Of a DNA stretch of 64,000 bases, positions 55,024-63,893 are shown one piece after another (within the stretch, counting starts at the first letter, position 1; each line of letters begins with the position of its first letter). The stretch comes from Mesorhizobium sp. BR1-1-16 (GTDB lineage Bacteria; Pseudomonadota; Alphaproteobacteria; Rhizobiales; Kaistiaceae): positions 1-64,000 of the forward strand of contig NZ_JAIUIE010000008.1 in the NCBI RefSeq assembly GCF_020165495.1. Reading direction: 5' to 3'. The translations under genes and the position numbers were made by a program. The notes below the pieces were generated by a model. That model did no database searches. It had not been told where the DNA came from and was given only the letters and a program-made list of their open reading frames with translations.

Positions 55024-55362
55024 ATGCAGCGCGAACGCGACTTTGAACCGGACGTCTTCACCATACGCCGGCCGCGACCGGCAATCGTCGATCGCGCCAC
55101 GGCGCTGTTCCGCCCGCGCGACCGGCTCCGGCCTCCCGCGCCGCTGCCGCTGACCAAAGCCGAGCGCAGCCATTACGTCGCCGCCGACTTCGTCTTCGAT
55201 CACACGGGCGTCGAGCATTTCCGTGGCCTGAACCGGCTGGAGTCGCTCGACTATATCGACCTGCAGCGTGTCGGCCTCGACAATGACGACGAAGCCTTCC
55301 TGCGGCTGATCCAGCTCGGTGACCGTCACGCTTCCGCCATGCGGATTGCGGACGATCGCTGA
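55024..55362 (+). CDS. Hypothetical protein, 112 residues
   Basis: I do not recognise this protein. It has an arginine- and proline-rich N-terminal half (PDVFTIRRPRPAIVDRATALFRPRDRLRPPAPLPLT) and a more folded C-terminal half (SHYVAADFVFDHTGVEHFRGLNRLESLDYIDLQRVGLDNDDEAFLRLI). No membrane helix or signal peptide is visible. GGAG stands about 10 bases before the ATG. It lies between glpK and the large surface protein gene, same strand, 55 bp before the latter's start. A competing open frame on the opposite strand has no ribosome site. Codon use looks typical of the neighbourhood. Confidence 0.5.
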   Translation: MQRERDFEPDVFTIRRPRPAIVDRATALFRPRDRLRPPAPLPLTKAERSHYVAADFVFDHTGVEHFRGLNRLESLDYIDLQRVGLDNDDEAFLRLIQLGDRHASAMRIADDR

Positions 55363-55417
55363 GTGCCTGGCCGGCTCGCGACGCCGGCGGGCTAGAGGTT
55401 TTCGGGAGGAACGCCTG

Positions 55418-57817
55418 TTGTCGCCCCATCGCTATGCTCTGGCCCTCGCGCTTGCCGCGACGGCGCTTTCGCCACTTTCGCCGCTGTCCCTGGTCGTGAC
55501 CGTCCTCGCTCAGGACGCAGCCCCCGCAGCGACGGCTCCATCCCAGGCGCCGTCCTGGCCAAAGACCTATCCCGTCGCCGACGAGACGCTCCAGGTCTAC
55601 CAGCCGCTCATCGAAAGCTGGAACGGCGATCAGGTCTCCGGCCGCGCCGCGATCGCGCTCGGCCCGAAGGATGGCACGCCGGTCTATGGCACGGCACGGT
55701 TCTCGGCGCGCGTCGCCGTCGACAAGCCCTCGCGCCAGGCCCATCTCGGCCCGATCTCGATCGACCGTGTCGACGTGCCGACTGACCCGACCCAGGAAAG
55801 CCGGCTCAAGACGGCGCTGCAGTCTCGTATTCCCTCGGGCGGCATAACGGTTGCGCTTGATCGGCTGCAGACGAGCTATGCCGCCGCTCGCGAACTGACC
55901 GCCGAGCTCAGCGAGCCGGTCCAGAACGATCCGCCGAAGATCGTTTTCACCGCGACGCCAACGCTGCTGGTGCTCGTGTCCGGCGATCCGGTGCTGAAGC
56001 CGGTGGACGGGAGTTCGTCTTTCCGCCGGGTGATCAATTCGCGCACGTTGATCCTCGTCGACAGCAGCGATCACTATCACGTCGAGGCGGCCGGTTACTG
56101 GTATCAGGCCGACAAGCTCACCGGCACTTTCGTCGAAACAGCCGATGTCCCGACCGCACTGGTCGATGCTGCCAAGCTTGCCAGCAAGGCCTCGGAACCC
56201 GACGCCATGCTGCCCGAGGACGGCAAGCGCCCGGCCAAGGCGCCGGCGCTGCTGATCTCGACCGTTCCGACGGAATTGATCCAGACGACGGGCACCGCAG
56301 AGATGCAGCCGGTCGCCGGCACGTCGCTGCTGACGATGTCGAACGCCGACCATGCCGTGTTCATGGAGCCGGCCTCCAACAGTTATTACGTCCTCATCTC
56401 CGGACGCTGGTTCAAGGCGGCCGATCTCGCCGGCCCTTGGGCCTATGTGCCCGGATCGGGCCTGCCGGCCGATTTCGCCAAGATCTCTCCGAACGACCCG
56501 AAGGCCGGCGTGCTCGTCTCGGTTCCGGGCACGCCGCAGGCCAAGGAAGCGACGATCGCCGCCACCATCCCGCAGACCGCGACCGTGAACCGCCAGACGG
56601 CGCTGACGGTCGACTATGACGGCGAGCCGAAACTGGCGCGCATCGACGGCACCGATCTCTCCTATGTCATGAACACCGCGACCCCGGTGATCGCGATCGA
56701 CGCTGATCGCTATTACGCCGTGTCGAATGGCGTGTGGTTCGTCGCCGCCAGTCCGCGCGGCCCGTGGGCGGTCGCCGACGTGGTGCCGGACGTCATCTAC
56801 ACGATCCCGGTATCCTCGCCGCTGCACTATGTCACCTATGTGCATGTCTATGCCTCGACGGCCGATCTCGTGACTGTCGGCTATACGCCGGGCTATTTCG
56901 GCGTCGCCATCGATGACGGCCTCGTGGTCTACGGTACCGGCTATAGCTGCGTCGGCTATATCGGCACGACCTGGTATGGCTGCCCCGCGACCTATGGCTA
57001 TGGCGCCAGCTTCGCGCTCGATACCGCGGCCGGCTTCGCGTTCGGCTTTGCGGCCGGCGAGGCCTGGGGCGCCGCATCGCCCTGGTGGGGGCCCTATTGG
57101 GGCGGTGGTCCCTGGGGCGGCGCGTGGGACCACGTCAACATCAACCAGACCAACATCTATGGCCGCTGGGGCGGCGCGGCGACGTTCAACCATGCCTGGG
57201 GCTACAATCCCGCCACGGGTAATGAATGGGCCGCGCGCTCATCCTATGGCCATACGGCAGGCGGCACCGATTTTGCCGCCCGTTCCGGCGCCGCATTCAA
57301 TCCATGGACCGGTAACGGCGCGGCCGGGCGCCAGTCGGCGAGCTACAACGCCAATTCCGGCATCGGCCATGCCAGCGAAACGGGCGTCACGGACAATGAA
57401 GGCCATATCAGCGCCGACAGCCGTGGCGTCGCCGGCAACGCCAAGACGGGCAATGGCGTCGCCTGGAACAACGGCGATCTCTATACCGACCATGACGGCA
57501 ATGTTCACCAGTACGACGCCAACAACGGCTGGCAGCAGCACACCGCCACTGGCTGGCAGGCGGACCACGACCAGAACACGCTGAACGACCTCAACAACCA
57601 GAGCGACTTCCGCGCCTTCGGCGATACGCGCGTCAACGACTTCGCGGCCAATGGCGGCTTTGACGGCGGCGACCGGTTCGGCGGCGGCGGCGACTTCGAC
57701 CGCGGCGACTTCGGTGGTGGTGATCGCTTTGGCGGCGGCGACTTTGGTGGCGACCGGTTCGGCGGTGGATTTGGCGGCGGCTTCGGCGGCGGCCATTTCG
57801 GCGGCGGGCGCCGTTAG
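55418..57817 (+). CDS. Large secreted glycine-rich protein (carbohydrate-binding V/XII-like)
   Basis: The 799-residue protein starts with a signal peptide (LALALAATALSPLSPLSLVVTVLAQ) and has no obvious enzyme domain. The central part carries repeated SSDHYHVEAAGYWYQADKLTGTF-like units (about positions 56070, 56390 and 56720): each has a Y-[FV]-x-x-x-G-x-W-F/Y motif followed by G-[PT]W/F, suggestive of repeated binding modules. The C-terminal third is rich in Trp/Gly/Asn and ends in about 55 residues of FGGG/DFGG repeats. Proteins of this kind are often annotated carbohydrate-binding family V/XII in Hyphomicrobiales. I place the start at TTG 55418, eight bases after GGAGG; an ATG 33 codons earlier lacks a ribosome site. 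Confidence 0.75.
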   Translation: MSPHRYALALALAATALSPLSPLSLVVTVLAQDAAPAATAPSQAPSWPKTYPVADETLQVYQPLIESWNGDQVSGRAAIALGPKDGTPVYGTARFSARVAVDKPSRQAHLGPISIDRVDVPTDPTQESRLKTALQSRIPSGGITVALDRLQTSYAAARELTAELSEPVQNDPPKIVFTATPTLLVLVSGDPVLKPVDGSSSFRRVINSRTLILVDSSDHYHVEAAGYWYQADKLTGTFVETADVPTALVDAAKLASKASEPDAMLPEDGKRPAKAPALLISTVPTELIQTTGTAEMQPVAGTSLLTMSNADHAVFMEPASNSYYVLISGRWFKAADLAGPWAYVPGSGLPADFAKISPNDPKAGVLVSVPGTPQAKEATIAATIPQTATVNRQTALTVDYDGEPKLARIDGTDLSYVMNTATPVIAIDADRYYAVSNGVWFVAASPRGPWAVADVVPDVIYTIPVSSPLHYVTYVHVYASTADLVTVGYTPGYFGVAIDDGLVVYGTGYSCVGYIGTTWYGCPATYGYGASFALDTAAGFAFGFAAGEAWGAASPWWGPYWGGGPWGGAWDHVNINQTNIYGRWGGAATFNHAWGYNPATGNEWAARSSYGHTAGGTDFAARSGAAFNPWTGNGAAGRQSASYNANSGIGHASETGVTDNEGHISADSRGVAGNAKTGNGVAWNNGDLYTDHDGNVHQYDANNGWQQHTATGWQADHDQNTLNDLNNQSDFRAFGDTRVNDFAANGGFDGGDRFGGGGDFDRGDFGGGDRFGGGDFGGDRFGGGFGGGFGGGHFGGGRR
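57651..57817 (+). repeat. Glycine-rich coding repeat
   Basis: The last 55 codons of the surface protein gene are imperfect repeats of GGCGGCGACTTCGG-like units encoding FGGGDRFGGGDFGG. The low complexity is seen directly in the DNA and is likely to vary in length between strains. Confidence 0.8.
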
Positions 57818-57841
57818 CTTCTGGCATTCAACGGTAGAGAC

Positions 57842-57861
57842 GGCCGGGCGCGAGCCCGGCC
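57842..57861. terminator. Hairpin between convergent genes
   Basis: GGCCGGGC-GCGA-GCCCGGCC is a perfect 8-bp hairpin in the 81-bp gap between the convergent surface-protein and cNMP-binding genes. T-runs are absent on both sides, so termination efficiency is uncertain. Confidence 0.5.
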
Positions 57862-57898
57862 TGATTCACGTGGAACCGCGATGCGGCGCGTGCCTTGG

Positions 57899-58381
57899 TC
57901 AGTTGGCGCGGGCAGGCGGATAGATGATGGCGTCGAGGCGGCTCTTGACGCGGCCGACCTCGGCCACGCTGCCGGCCAGCTTGTCGACGAGCTTGGTGTG
58001 CAGCCTTGCCGCGACATCCGGATATTCGTTCAGCATGCGGCGCATCAGATTGCGGTCGATCTCGACGAGATCGCAATCAGTGGCCGCGCGCGCGGTCGCC
58101 GGTCGCCGCGTCTCGACGAACAGCGCCGTCTCGCCGAGCAGGGACCCCGGGCCGTAGCGCCCGAGCGTCAGCGGCTCGGGCTTGTCCATGTCGACGAATT
58201 CGACTTCGCCATGCATGACGACAAAGCCCGACATGGCCGCGGCATCCTTGCGGAAAAGCACGCGCCCCTCCGGCAGCTCGAGCCGGATGGCGCTGAAGGC
58301 TAAAAGGCGAAGGTGATCGCTCGACAGATCCGAGAACAGCGGAACGCGAATCAGCAGCGAGATGTCTTCCGCGAGCGTCAT
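57899..58381 (-). CDS. Cyclic nucleotide-binding domain protein without DNA-binding domain
   Basis: A 160-residue protein made of one Crp-like cNMP-binding domain: LIRVPLFSDLSSDHLRLLAFSAIRLELPEGRVLFRKDAAAMSGFVVMHGEVEFVD, then the phosphate-binding cassette region YGPGSLLGETALFVETRRPATARAAT, and the C helix. There is no helix-turn-helix, so it is not a classical Crp regulator. The E and R of the cassette are present (GETALFVETRRPATA), so cAMP binding is possible. I use the ATG at 58381. It lies 16 bp after the response regulator gene on the same strand, probably in the same transcript. Confidence 0.85.
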   Translation of the reverse strand: MTLAEDISLLIRVPLFSDLSSDHLRLLAFSAIRLELPEGRVLFRKDAAAMSGFVVMHGEVEFVDMDKPEPLTLGRYGPGSLLGETALFVETRRPATARAATDCDLVEIDRNLMRRMLNEYPDVAARLHTKLVDKLAGSVAEVGRVKSRLDAIIYPPARAN

Positions 58382-58397
58382 CGCCCCCACACCAGCA

Positions 58398-59081
58398 TCA
58401 TGGCACCAGCTTGTAGCCGCCGGCTTCCGTAATCAGCAGTTCCGCGACCGAAGGCTCTCGTTCGATCTTCTGACGGAGGCGGTAGATATGCGTCTCCAGC
58501 GTATGCGTGGTCACGCCGGAATTATAGCCCCAGACTTCGTGCAGCAGGATATCGCGCCCGACCACCTTTTCGCCGGCCCGATACAGGAACTTGAGGATCG
58601 AGGTTTCCTTCTCGGTCAGGCGGATCTTCTGACCGCGCTCGTCGAGCAGCAGCTTTGCGCTCGGCCGGAACGTGTAGCGACCGATCGTGAAGGTCGCGTC
58701 CTCGCTCTGCTCGAACTGGCGGAGCTGCGCACGCAGCCGCGCCAGCAGCACGGCGAAGCGGAACGGCTTCGTCACATAGTCGTTGGCACCCGATTCGAGG
58801 CCGAGGATCGTGTCCGATTCGGAATCGTGCCCGGTCAGCATGATGATCGGCGCCTTGAAGCCACCCTTGCGGAGCATCTTCACCGCTTCGCGGCCGTCCA
58901 TGTCCGGCAGGCCGACATCCATGATCATCAGATCGACAGGCTCGCTGCGGGCGCGCTGGATGCCCTTCGCAGCCGTCGGCTCCTCAAGCAACTCGAACTC
59001 CTCGTATAGCGACAATTGTTCGACGAGGCTCTCGCGCAGCAGATCATCGTCGTCAACCACGAGGATTCGTCGTACAGCCAT
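58398..59081 (-). CDS. OmpR-family response regulator
   Basis: The 227-residue regulator has a receiver domain with acidic pocket D10-D13, phospho-acceptor D55 (LMIMDVGLPDMDG), T83 and K105 (VTKPF), and a C-terminal winged helix (LTEKETSILKFLYRAGEKVVGRDILLHEVWGYNSGVTTHTLETHIYRLRQKIE). No histidine kinase gene adjoins it, so the partner is unknown. AAAAGG precedes the ATG at 59081 by 7 bases. In Hyphomicrobiales such a regulator commonly neighbours the L,D-transpeptidase gene found here in divergent orientation. Confidence 0.93.
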   Translation of the reverse strand: MAVRRILVVDDDDLLRESLVEQLSLYEEFELLEEPTAAKGIQRARSEPVDLMIMDVGLPDMDGREAVKMLRKGGFKAPIIMLTGHDSESDTILGLESGANDYVTKPFRFAVLLARLRAQLRQFEQSEDATFTIGRYTFRPSAKLLLDERGQKIRLTEKETSILKFLYRAGEKVVGRDILLHEVWGYNSGVTTHTLETHIYRLRQKIEREPSVAELLITEAGGYKLVP

Positions 59082-59220
59082 CGTGCAGCCTTTTCGGTTT
59101 GCAGGTTCCCCAGCCCGCGGTTCTGATCTTGAAATCATGTCGCAAAATCGGAACGGACAGAGTTTGACCGCAACCGCCACGCCGCGCAAGCAAAGCGCGC
59201 TGCAGCCGGGCCGAGATGCC

Positions 59221-59751
59221 GTGGGGAAACGAAGCACCTGTTTGACACTGAATAGGCGCCCGGGAACCCGCTCGCAAGGCATCCTGATGATGAGCGGGCG
59301 CAGCATCCCCTGTGCGATCGGCCGGTCGGGCATCAGCGGATTGAAGCGCGAGGGCGATGGAGCGACGCCGGCCGCGCGAATGGCGCTCGTCGCGGTGCTC
59401 TGGCGGCCCGATCGCGGCACCCCGCCGAAGACGCTGCTGCCGCGCCGGGCCATCCGTCCCGCCGATGGCTGGTGCGACGCTGCCTTCGATGCGAACTACA
59501 ACCGCCCGGTCACGTGCCCCTATCCTGCGAGCCATGAGGCGATGACCCGCGACGACGCCCTCTACGATATCGTCGTGGTCCTCGACTGGAACTATACGCG
59601 TCGCCTCCAGGGTCGCGGCAGCGCCATCTTCCTTCATCTCGCCCGGCCCGGCTTCAAGCCGACCGAAGGCTGCATCGCGGTGACACGGGCCGACATGCGC
59701 TGGCTGCTCGGCCGCGTCGGTCGGCGCGCCCGCGTCCGGGTGCGGGCTTAG
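59221..59751 (+). CDS. L,D-transpeptidase (YkuD family)
   Basis: The enzyme (176 residues with this start) crosslinks peptidoglycan or attaches lipoproteins through a catalytic cysteine. The catalytic block FLHLARPGFKPTEGCIAVTRADM holds the His and Cys, and CAIGRSGISGLKREGDGATP and DGWCDAAFDANYNRPV precede it. The start is uncertain: GTG at 59221 is used; an ATG at 59137 (204 residues) and TTG at 59242 are alternatives, none with a strong ribosome site. No obvious signal peptide is seen with this start. It is divergent from the response regulator gene. Confidence 0.82.
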   Translation: MGKRSTCLTLNRRPGTRSQGILMMSGRSIPCAIGRSGISGLKREGDGATPAARMALVAVLWRPDRGTPPKTLLPRRAIRPADGWCDAAFDANYNRPVTCPYPASHEAMTRDDALYDIVVVLDWNYTRRLQGRGSAIFLHLARPGFKPTEGCIAVTRADMRWLLGRVGRRARVRVRA

Positions 59752-59800
59752 GGCGCGCCGCTGTCCTATTGTATCGCCCTATCGAACCGTTAGGCTGCAG

Positions 59801-59825
59801 TTTCCGTCATTTCCGCGCATTTCCG
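59801..59825 (+). repeat. Three tandem TTTCCG units before the deoxyribosyltransferase gene
   Basis: TTTCCG occurs at 59801, 59810 and 59820 with 9- and 10-base spacing, ending 25 bases before the next start codon. The spacing near one helical turn could suit a regulator, but chance is possible in such a short array. Confidence 0.35.
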
Positions 59826-59850
59826 CGCGACCTAGCAGCAGAGCCGATCG

Positions 59851-60429
59851 ATGAGCCTCAAAGTCTATCTCGCCGGGCCCGAGGTGTTCCTGGCCAATGC
59901 CCGCGAGCAGCTCGACCGCAAGATTGCGCTGACCCGGGCTGCCGGCCTCGTCCCGCTGTCGCCGGGTGACCTCGCCATCCCGCCGCAGCCGACGAAGCGG
60001 CAGCTCGGCCACGCGATCAGCGAAATCGATGAGCGGCTGATGAACGACGCCGACGCCATCATCGCCAATCTGACGCCCTATCATGGCATCAGCGCCGATA
60101 CCGGAACCTGTTTCGAGCTCGGCTATATGTGTGCCCGCGGCAAGCTCGCCTTCGGCTATACCAATGTCATCGCGGACATGCGCACGCGCGCCATCGGCTA
60201 CTATGACGGCAACGTCCTTGTCGACGCGGCCGGACGCCTGCGCGGCGCCGATGGGTTGATGATCGAGGATGTCGACATGGCCGACAATCTGATGATGCAG
60301 GGCGGGATCGAGCGGCGCGGCGGGAAGATCATCATCCACGATGCGGCGCCGGATGCGCTCTATACCGATACCACCGCCTTCGAGATCTGCCTGCGCCTCC
60401 TCGCCGAGCGCGCCGAAGCCAGCCGCTAG
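59851..60429 (+). CDS. Nucleoside 2-deoxyribosyltransferase-family protein
   Basis: A 192-residue protein of the NDT family, which exchanges bases on 2'-deoxyribonucleosides or hydrolyses nucleoside monophosphates. It begins KVYLAGPEVFLANA, has the GDLAIPPQPTKRQLGHAI insertion and the catalytic-region GISADTGTCFELGYM with candidate nucleophile E89. DADAIIANLTPYHG is the typical second strand. It acts in the cytoplasm in nucleoside salvage; the preferred base cannot be told. The ribosome site is weak (AGCAGAG). It converges on yggS with a 13-bp gap. Confidence 0.87.
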   Translation: MSLKVYLAGPEVFLANAREQLDRKIALTRAAGLVPLSPGDLAIPPQPTKRQLGHAISEIDERLMNDADAIIANLTPYHGISADTGTCFELGYMCARGKLAFGYTNVIADMRTRAIGYYDGNVLVDAAGRLRGADGLMIEDVDMADNLMMQGGIERRGGKIIIHDAAPDALYTDTTAFEICLRLLAERAEASR

Positions 60430-60442
60430 GCGGCGGGCCGCT

Positions 60443-61111
60443 TCAGCCGCGCCCGCCAAAGATCGCGGAGCCGACGCGGACATGCGTCGCGCCGAACGCG
60501 ATGGCGGTCTCGAAATCGGCGCTCATGCCCATCGAAAGGCTCTCGACGCCGGCCTCGCGCGCCAGCTTGGCCAGCAGCGCGAAATGCGGGCCCGGCGCCT
60601 CGTCGGCCGGGGGAATGCACATCAGCCCGGCGATCGCGAGGCCATGTTCGCTCCCGCAGCGCGCGACGAAAGAAAGAGCCTCGCGCGGCGGGATGCCTGC
60701 CTTTTGGGGCTCGAGCCCGGTATTCACCTGCACGAAGAGGCGCGGCCTGCGATCCTGACGGCGCATCTCGGCGGCCAGCGCGGCGGCGATCTTCTCGCGG
60801 TCGACCGTATGAATGACGTCGAACAGCGCCACTGCCTCGCGCGCCTTGTTCGACTGCAGCGGTCCGATCAGGTGCAGCTCGATATCAGGCGTTGCGGCAA
60901 CCAGCGGCGGCCATTTGCTTTCCGCTTCCTGCACGCGGTTTTCGCCGAAAAGGCGCTGGCCGGCCGCGAGCGCCGGCAGCATGTCGGCAGCGGGGAAGGT
61001 CTTCGAGACGGCGATGAGCCGCACAGAGCCGGGCGCCCGTCCGGCTTCGGTCTCGGCGGCGGCAATCCGCGCGCTGATCGCGGCAAGGTTCTGTTCGACA
61101 GTCGCGTGCAT
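60443..61111 (-). CDS. yggS: YggS-family PLP homeostasis protein
   Basis: The 222-residue single-domain PLP-binding protein keeps pyridoxal phosphate and amino acid pools in balance. The PLP lysine is K37 in AVSKTFP; other landmarks are GQRLFGENRVQEAESKW, LHLIGPLQSNKAREAV, VQVNTGLEPQKAG, LMCIPP and LSMGMSADFETAIAFGATHVRVGSAIFG. I start at the ATG at 61111, as the upstream open frame shows no similarity. It is divergent from leuS across 163 bp, in which I see no strong promoter for either gene. Confidence 0.94.
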   Translation of the reverse strand: MHATVEQNLAAISARIAAAETEAGRAPGSVRLIAVSKTFPAADMLPALAAGQRLFGENRVQEAESKWPPLVAATPDIELHLIGPLQSNKAREAVALFDVIHTVDREKIAAALAAEMRRQDRRPRLFVQVNTGLEPQKAGIPPREALSFVARCGSEHGLAIAGLMCIPPADEAPGPHFALLAKLAREAGVESLSMGMSADFETAIAFGATHVRVGSAIFGGRG

Positions 61112-61274
61112 CGGAGCCCCGGGGTTGAAGGACCGCCTAGCATGTCGGGGCGCCCCGCTCAATGCATGACGGCCTTTAGCGGTTGACCACCATGCGCCTT
61201 TCTGGTGAAGGTCGCTGCCTGCCCTCCGGCGCCCTATTTTGGCGCTTTTTCTCGCACCATATCAAAAGACGACC

Positions 61275-63893
61275 ATGGCGATAGAACGTTACAACCCGCG
61301 CGAGGCCGAACCCCGCTGGCAGCGCGCCTGGGCCGAGCGCGGCATCTTCGAAGCGAAGAATGGCGACCCGCGCCCGAAATACTATGTGCTCGAGATGTTC
61401 CCCTATCCCTCGGGGCGCATCCATATCGGCCATGGCCGCAACTATGTGATGGGTGACGTCGTCGCGCGCTTCAAGCGCATGAAGGGCTTCAACGTCCTGC
61501 ATCCGATGGGCTGGGATGCGTTCGGCCTTCCCGCCGAGAACGCCGCCATCGAGCGCAACAGCCATCCGAAGCTCTGGACCTATGAGAATATCGAGACGAT
61601 GAAGGCGCAGCTGAAGCTGCTTGGCCTTTCCCTCGACTGGAGCCGCGAGATCGCGACCTGCGATCCCTCCTACTATGCCGAGCAGCAGCGCATCTTCGTC
61701 GACCTGCATGAGCGGGGCCTTGCCTATCGCAAGGAAAGCGAAGTCAACTGGGACCCGGTCGACAACACCGTGCTCGCCAATGAGCAGGTGATCGAAGGTC
61801 GCGGCTGGCGCTCAGGTGCATTGGTCGAGCGGCGCAAGCTCTCGCAATGGTTCTTCCGCATCACGGAGTTTGCCGACGAGTTGCTCGCCGCGCTGGACGA
61901 GCTGGAGCGCTGGCCGGATAAGGTCCGGCTGATGCAGCGCAACTGGATCGGCCGTTCCGAAGGGCTGAGCCTCCGCTTCGCGCTCGACACGGCGACAGCG
62001 CCGGCAGGAAGCGACGAGATCGAAGTCTATACAACGCGGCCCGACACGCTCTACGGCGCCTCCTTCATCGCGATCGCCGCCAATCATCCGCTCGCCGAGA
62101 AGCTTGGCGCGGAAAACCCAGCGCTCGCGGCCTTCATCCAAGAATGCCGCCGCGGCGGGACCTCGGCCGAGGCCATCGAGACGCAGGAGAAGCTCGGCTT
62201 CGATACCGACCTCCGCGCGGAGCACCCGCTGGTGCCCGGCTGGATGCTGCCCGTCTATGTCGCGAATTTCATCCTGATGGACTACGGCACCGGCGCTATC
62301 TTCGGCTGCCCGGCCCATGACCAGCGCGACCTCGATTTCGCGCGGAAATACGGGCTTCCGGTCAAGGCCGTCGTCCTGCCCGAAGGCGAGAACCCCGACG
62401 CGTTCGATGTCGGCGACACCGCCTATGATGGCGACGGACATCTGTTCCATTCCGAGTTCCTCGACGGTCTTTCGATCCCCGCCGCCAAGGAGGCTGTGAC
62501 GCGCCGTCTGGAAACGCAGACGCTCGGCAACCGGCCGCAGGGCAAGCGTCAGGTCAATTTCCGACTGCGCGACTGGGGCATCTCCCGCCAGCGCTATTGG
62601 GGCTGCCCGATCCCGATCATTCATTGCCCGACTTGTGGCCCGGTCGCCGTGCCGAAGGCCGACCTGCCGGTGTTGCTGCCGGATGACGTCACCTTCGACA
62701 TGCCGGGTAACCCGCTCGACCGCCATCCGACCTGGAAGCATGTGGCATGTCCGCATTGCGGCGGGCCCGCGACGCGCGAAACCGACACCATGGATACATT
62801 TGTCGATTCGTCCTGGTATTTCGCCCGCTTCACCGCGGCCCCCGGCGAAGCGCCACTCACACGCGAGGCGGCTGATTACTGGCTGCCCGTGGACCAGTAT
62901 ATCGGCGGCATCGAGCATGCGATCCTGCATCTGCTCTATGCGCGCTTCTTCACGCGCGCGCTGCGCAGCGCCGGCCGCATCGGCATCGCCGAACCCTTTG
63001 CCGGACTGTTCACGCAGGGCATGATCGTCCACGAGACCTATAAGGACGCGGACGGCAAATGGCTGTTCCCCGAAGAGGTCGAACGGCTGGCCGATGGCAC
63101 GTCTGTACGCGTCGGAACGAAAGAGCCCGTCACCGTCGGTCCGCCCGAGAAGATGTCGAAATCGAAGCGCAATGTCGTGCCGCCGGAAGTCGTAGCCGAC
63201 ACCTATGGTGTCGATTGCGCGCGCTGGTTCATGCTGTCCGATACCCCGCCTGAGCGCGACAGCGAATGGACGGCGGCCGGCATCGAAGGCGCCTGGCGCT
63301 TCACTCAGCGCATCTGGCGCCTGATCAATGAAGCAACGGAACTGGCCGGCAAAGCGCCAGTACGTCCCGATGTTTTCGGCGCCGAATCGATAGCGCTGCG
63401 CCGTGCTTCGCATCGGCTGATAGCCTCCGTCGAGGAGGATTTCGACCGGCTTCGCTTCAACGTCGCGGTCGCCCGCGTCCACGCCTTCGCCAATGTGTTC
63501 GGTGAAGCGATTGGCGCCGCCCGCGCGCTGCCCGCAATTCCCGCCGACATGGCATTCGCGCTCGAGGAGGCCGCCTCCTATCTCGTTGGAGCGATCGGCC
63601 CCATGATTCCGCATCTCGCGGAAGAATCGTGGACCGTGCTCGGCCGCGACGGCATCGCTGCGGAAGCGCCGTGGCCAACCGTCGATCGCGCCCTGCTCGT
63701 CGAGGACGAGATGACGCTGCCGATCCAGATCAACGGCAAGAAGCGCGCCGAACTGACCATCTCGGCAACGGCCTCCCAAGCTGATATCGAAAAGGCGGTG
63801 CTGGAGCTCGAGGGCGTTACGCGCGCGCTCGAGGGCCGTGCACCGAAGAAGATCGTCGTCGTGCCGAAGAGGATCGTCAATGTCGTCGTCTGA
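61275..63893 (+). CDS. leuS: Leucyl-tRNA synthetase
   Basis: The 872-residue class I synthetase charges tRNA-Leu. The HIGH motif is at residues 50-53 ([10 protein letters not shown]) and KMSKS at 626-630 ([11 protein letters not shown]). The CP1 editing domain is present ([21 protein letters not shown] and the [18 protein letters not shown] region), as is the zinc-binding pair HCPTCG/CPHCGG. The ATG at 61275 gives the standard start [16 protein letters not shown]; its ribosome site is weak. Its last 14 bases overlap lptE, as in many alphaproteobacteria. Confidence 0.97.
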   Translation: MAIERYNPREAEPRWQRAWAERGIFEAKNGDPRPKYYVLEMFPYPSGRIHIGHGRNYVMGDVVARFKRMKGFNVLHPMGWDAFGLPAENAAIERNSHPKLWTYENIETMKAQLKLLGLSLDWSREIATCDPSYYAEQQRIFVDLHERGLAYRKESEVNWDPVDNTVLANEQVIEGRGWRSGALVERRKLSQWFFRITEFADELLAALDELERWPDKVRLMQRNWIGRSEGLSLRFALDTATAPAGSDEIEVYTTRPDTLYGASFIAIAANHPLAEKLGAENPALAAFIQECRRGGTSAEAIETQEKLGFDTDLRAEHPLVPGWMLPVYVANFILMDYGTGAIFGCPAHDQRDLDFARKYGLPVKAVVLPEGENPDAFDVGDTAYDGDGHLFHSEFLDGLSIPAAKEAVTRRLETQTLGNRPQGKRQVNFRLRDWGISRQRYWGCPIPIIHCPTCGPVAVPKADLPVLLPDDVTFDMPGNPLDRHPTWKHVACPHCGGPATRETDTMDTFVDSSWYFARFTAAPGEAPLTREAADYWLPVDQYIGGIEHAILHLLYARFFTRALRSAGRIGIAEPFAGLFTQGMIVHETYKDADGKWLFPEEVERLADGTSVRVGTKEPVTVGPPEKMSKSKRNVVPPEVVADTYGVDCARWFMLSDTPPERDSEWTAAGIEGAWRFTQRIWRLINEATELAGKAPVRPDVFGAESIALRRASHRLIASVEEDFDRLRFNVAVARVHAFANVFGEAIGAARALPAIPADMAFALEEAASYLVGAIGPMIPHLAEESWTVLGRDGIAAEAPWPTVDRALLVEDEMTLPIQINGKKRAELTISATASQADIEKAVLELEGVTRALEGRAPKKIVVVPKRIVNVVV

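Noticed and set aside
55058-57193. 711-codon open frame on the minus strand opposite the secreted repeat protein
   Set aside because: The plus-strand frame has a signal peptide, a ribosome site and repeated modules; the minus-strand product is compositionally odd (Arg/Asp/Gly) and lacks all of these.
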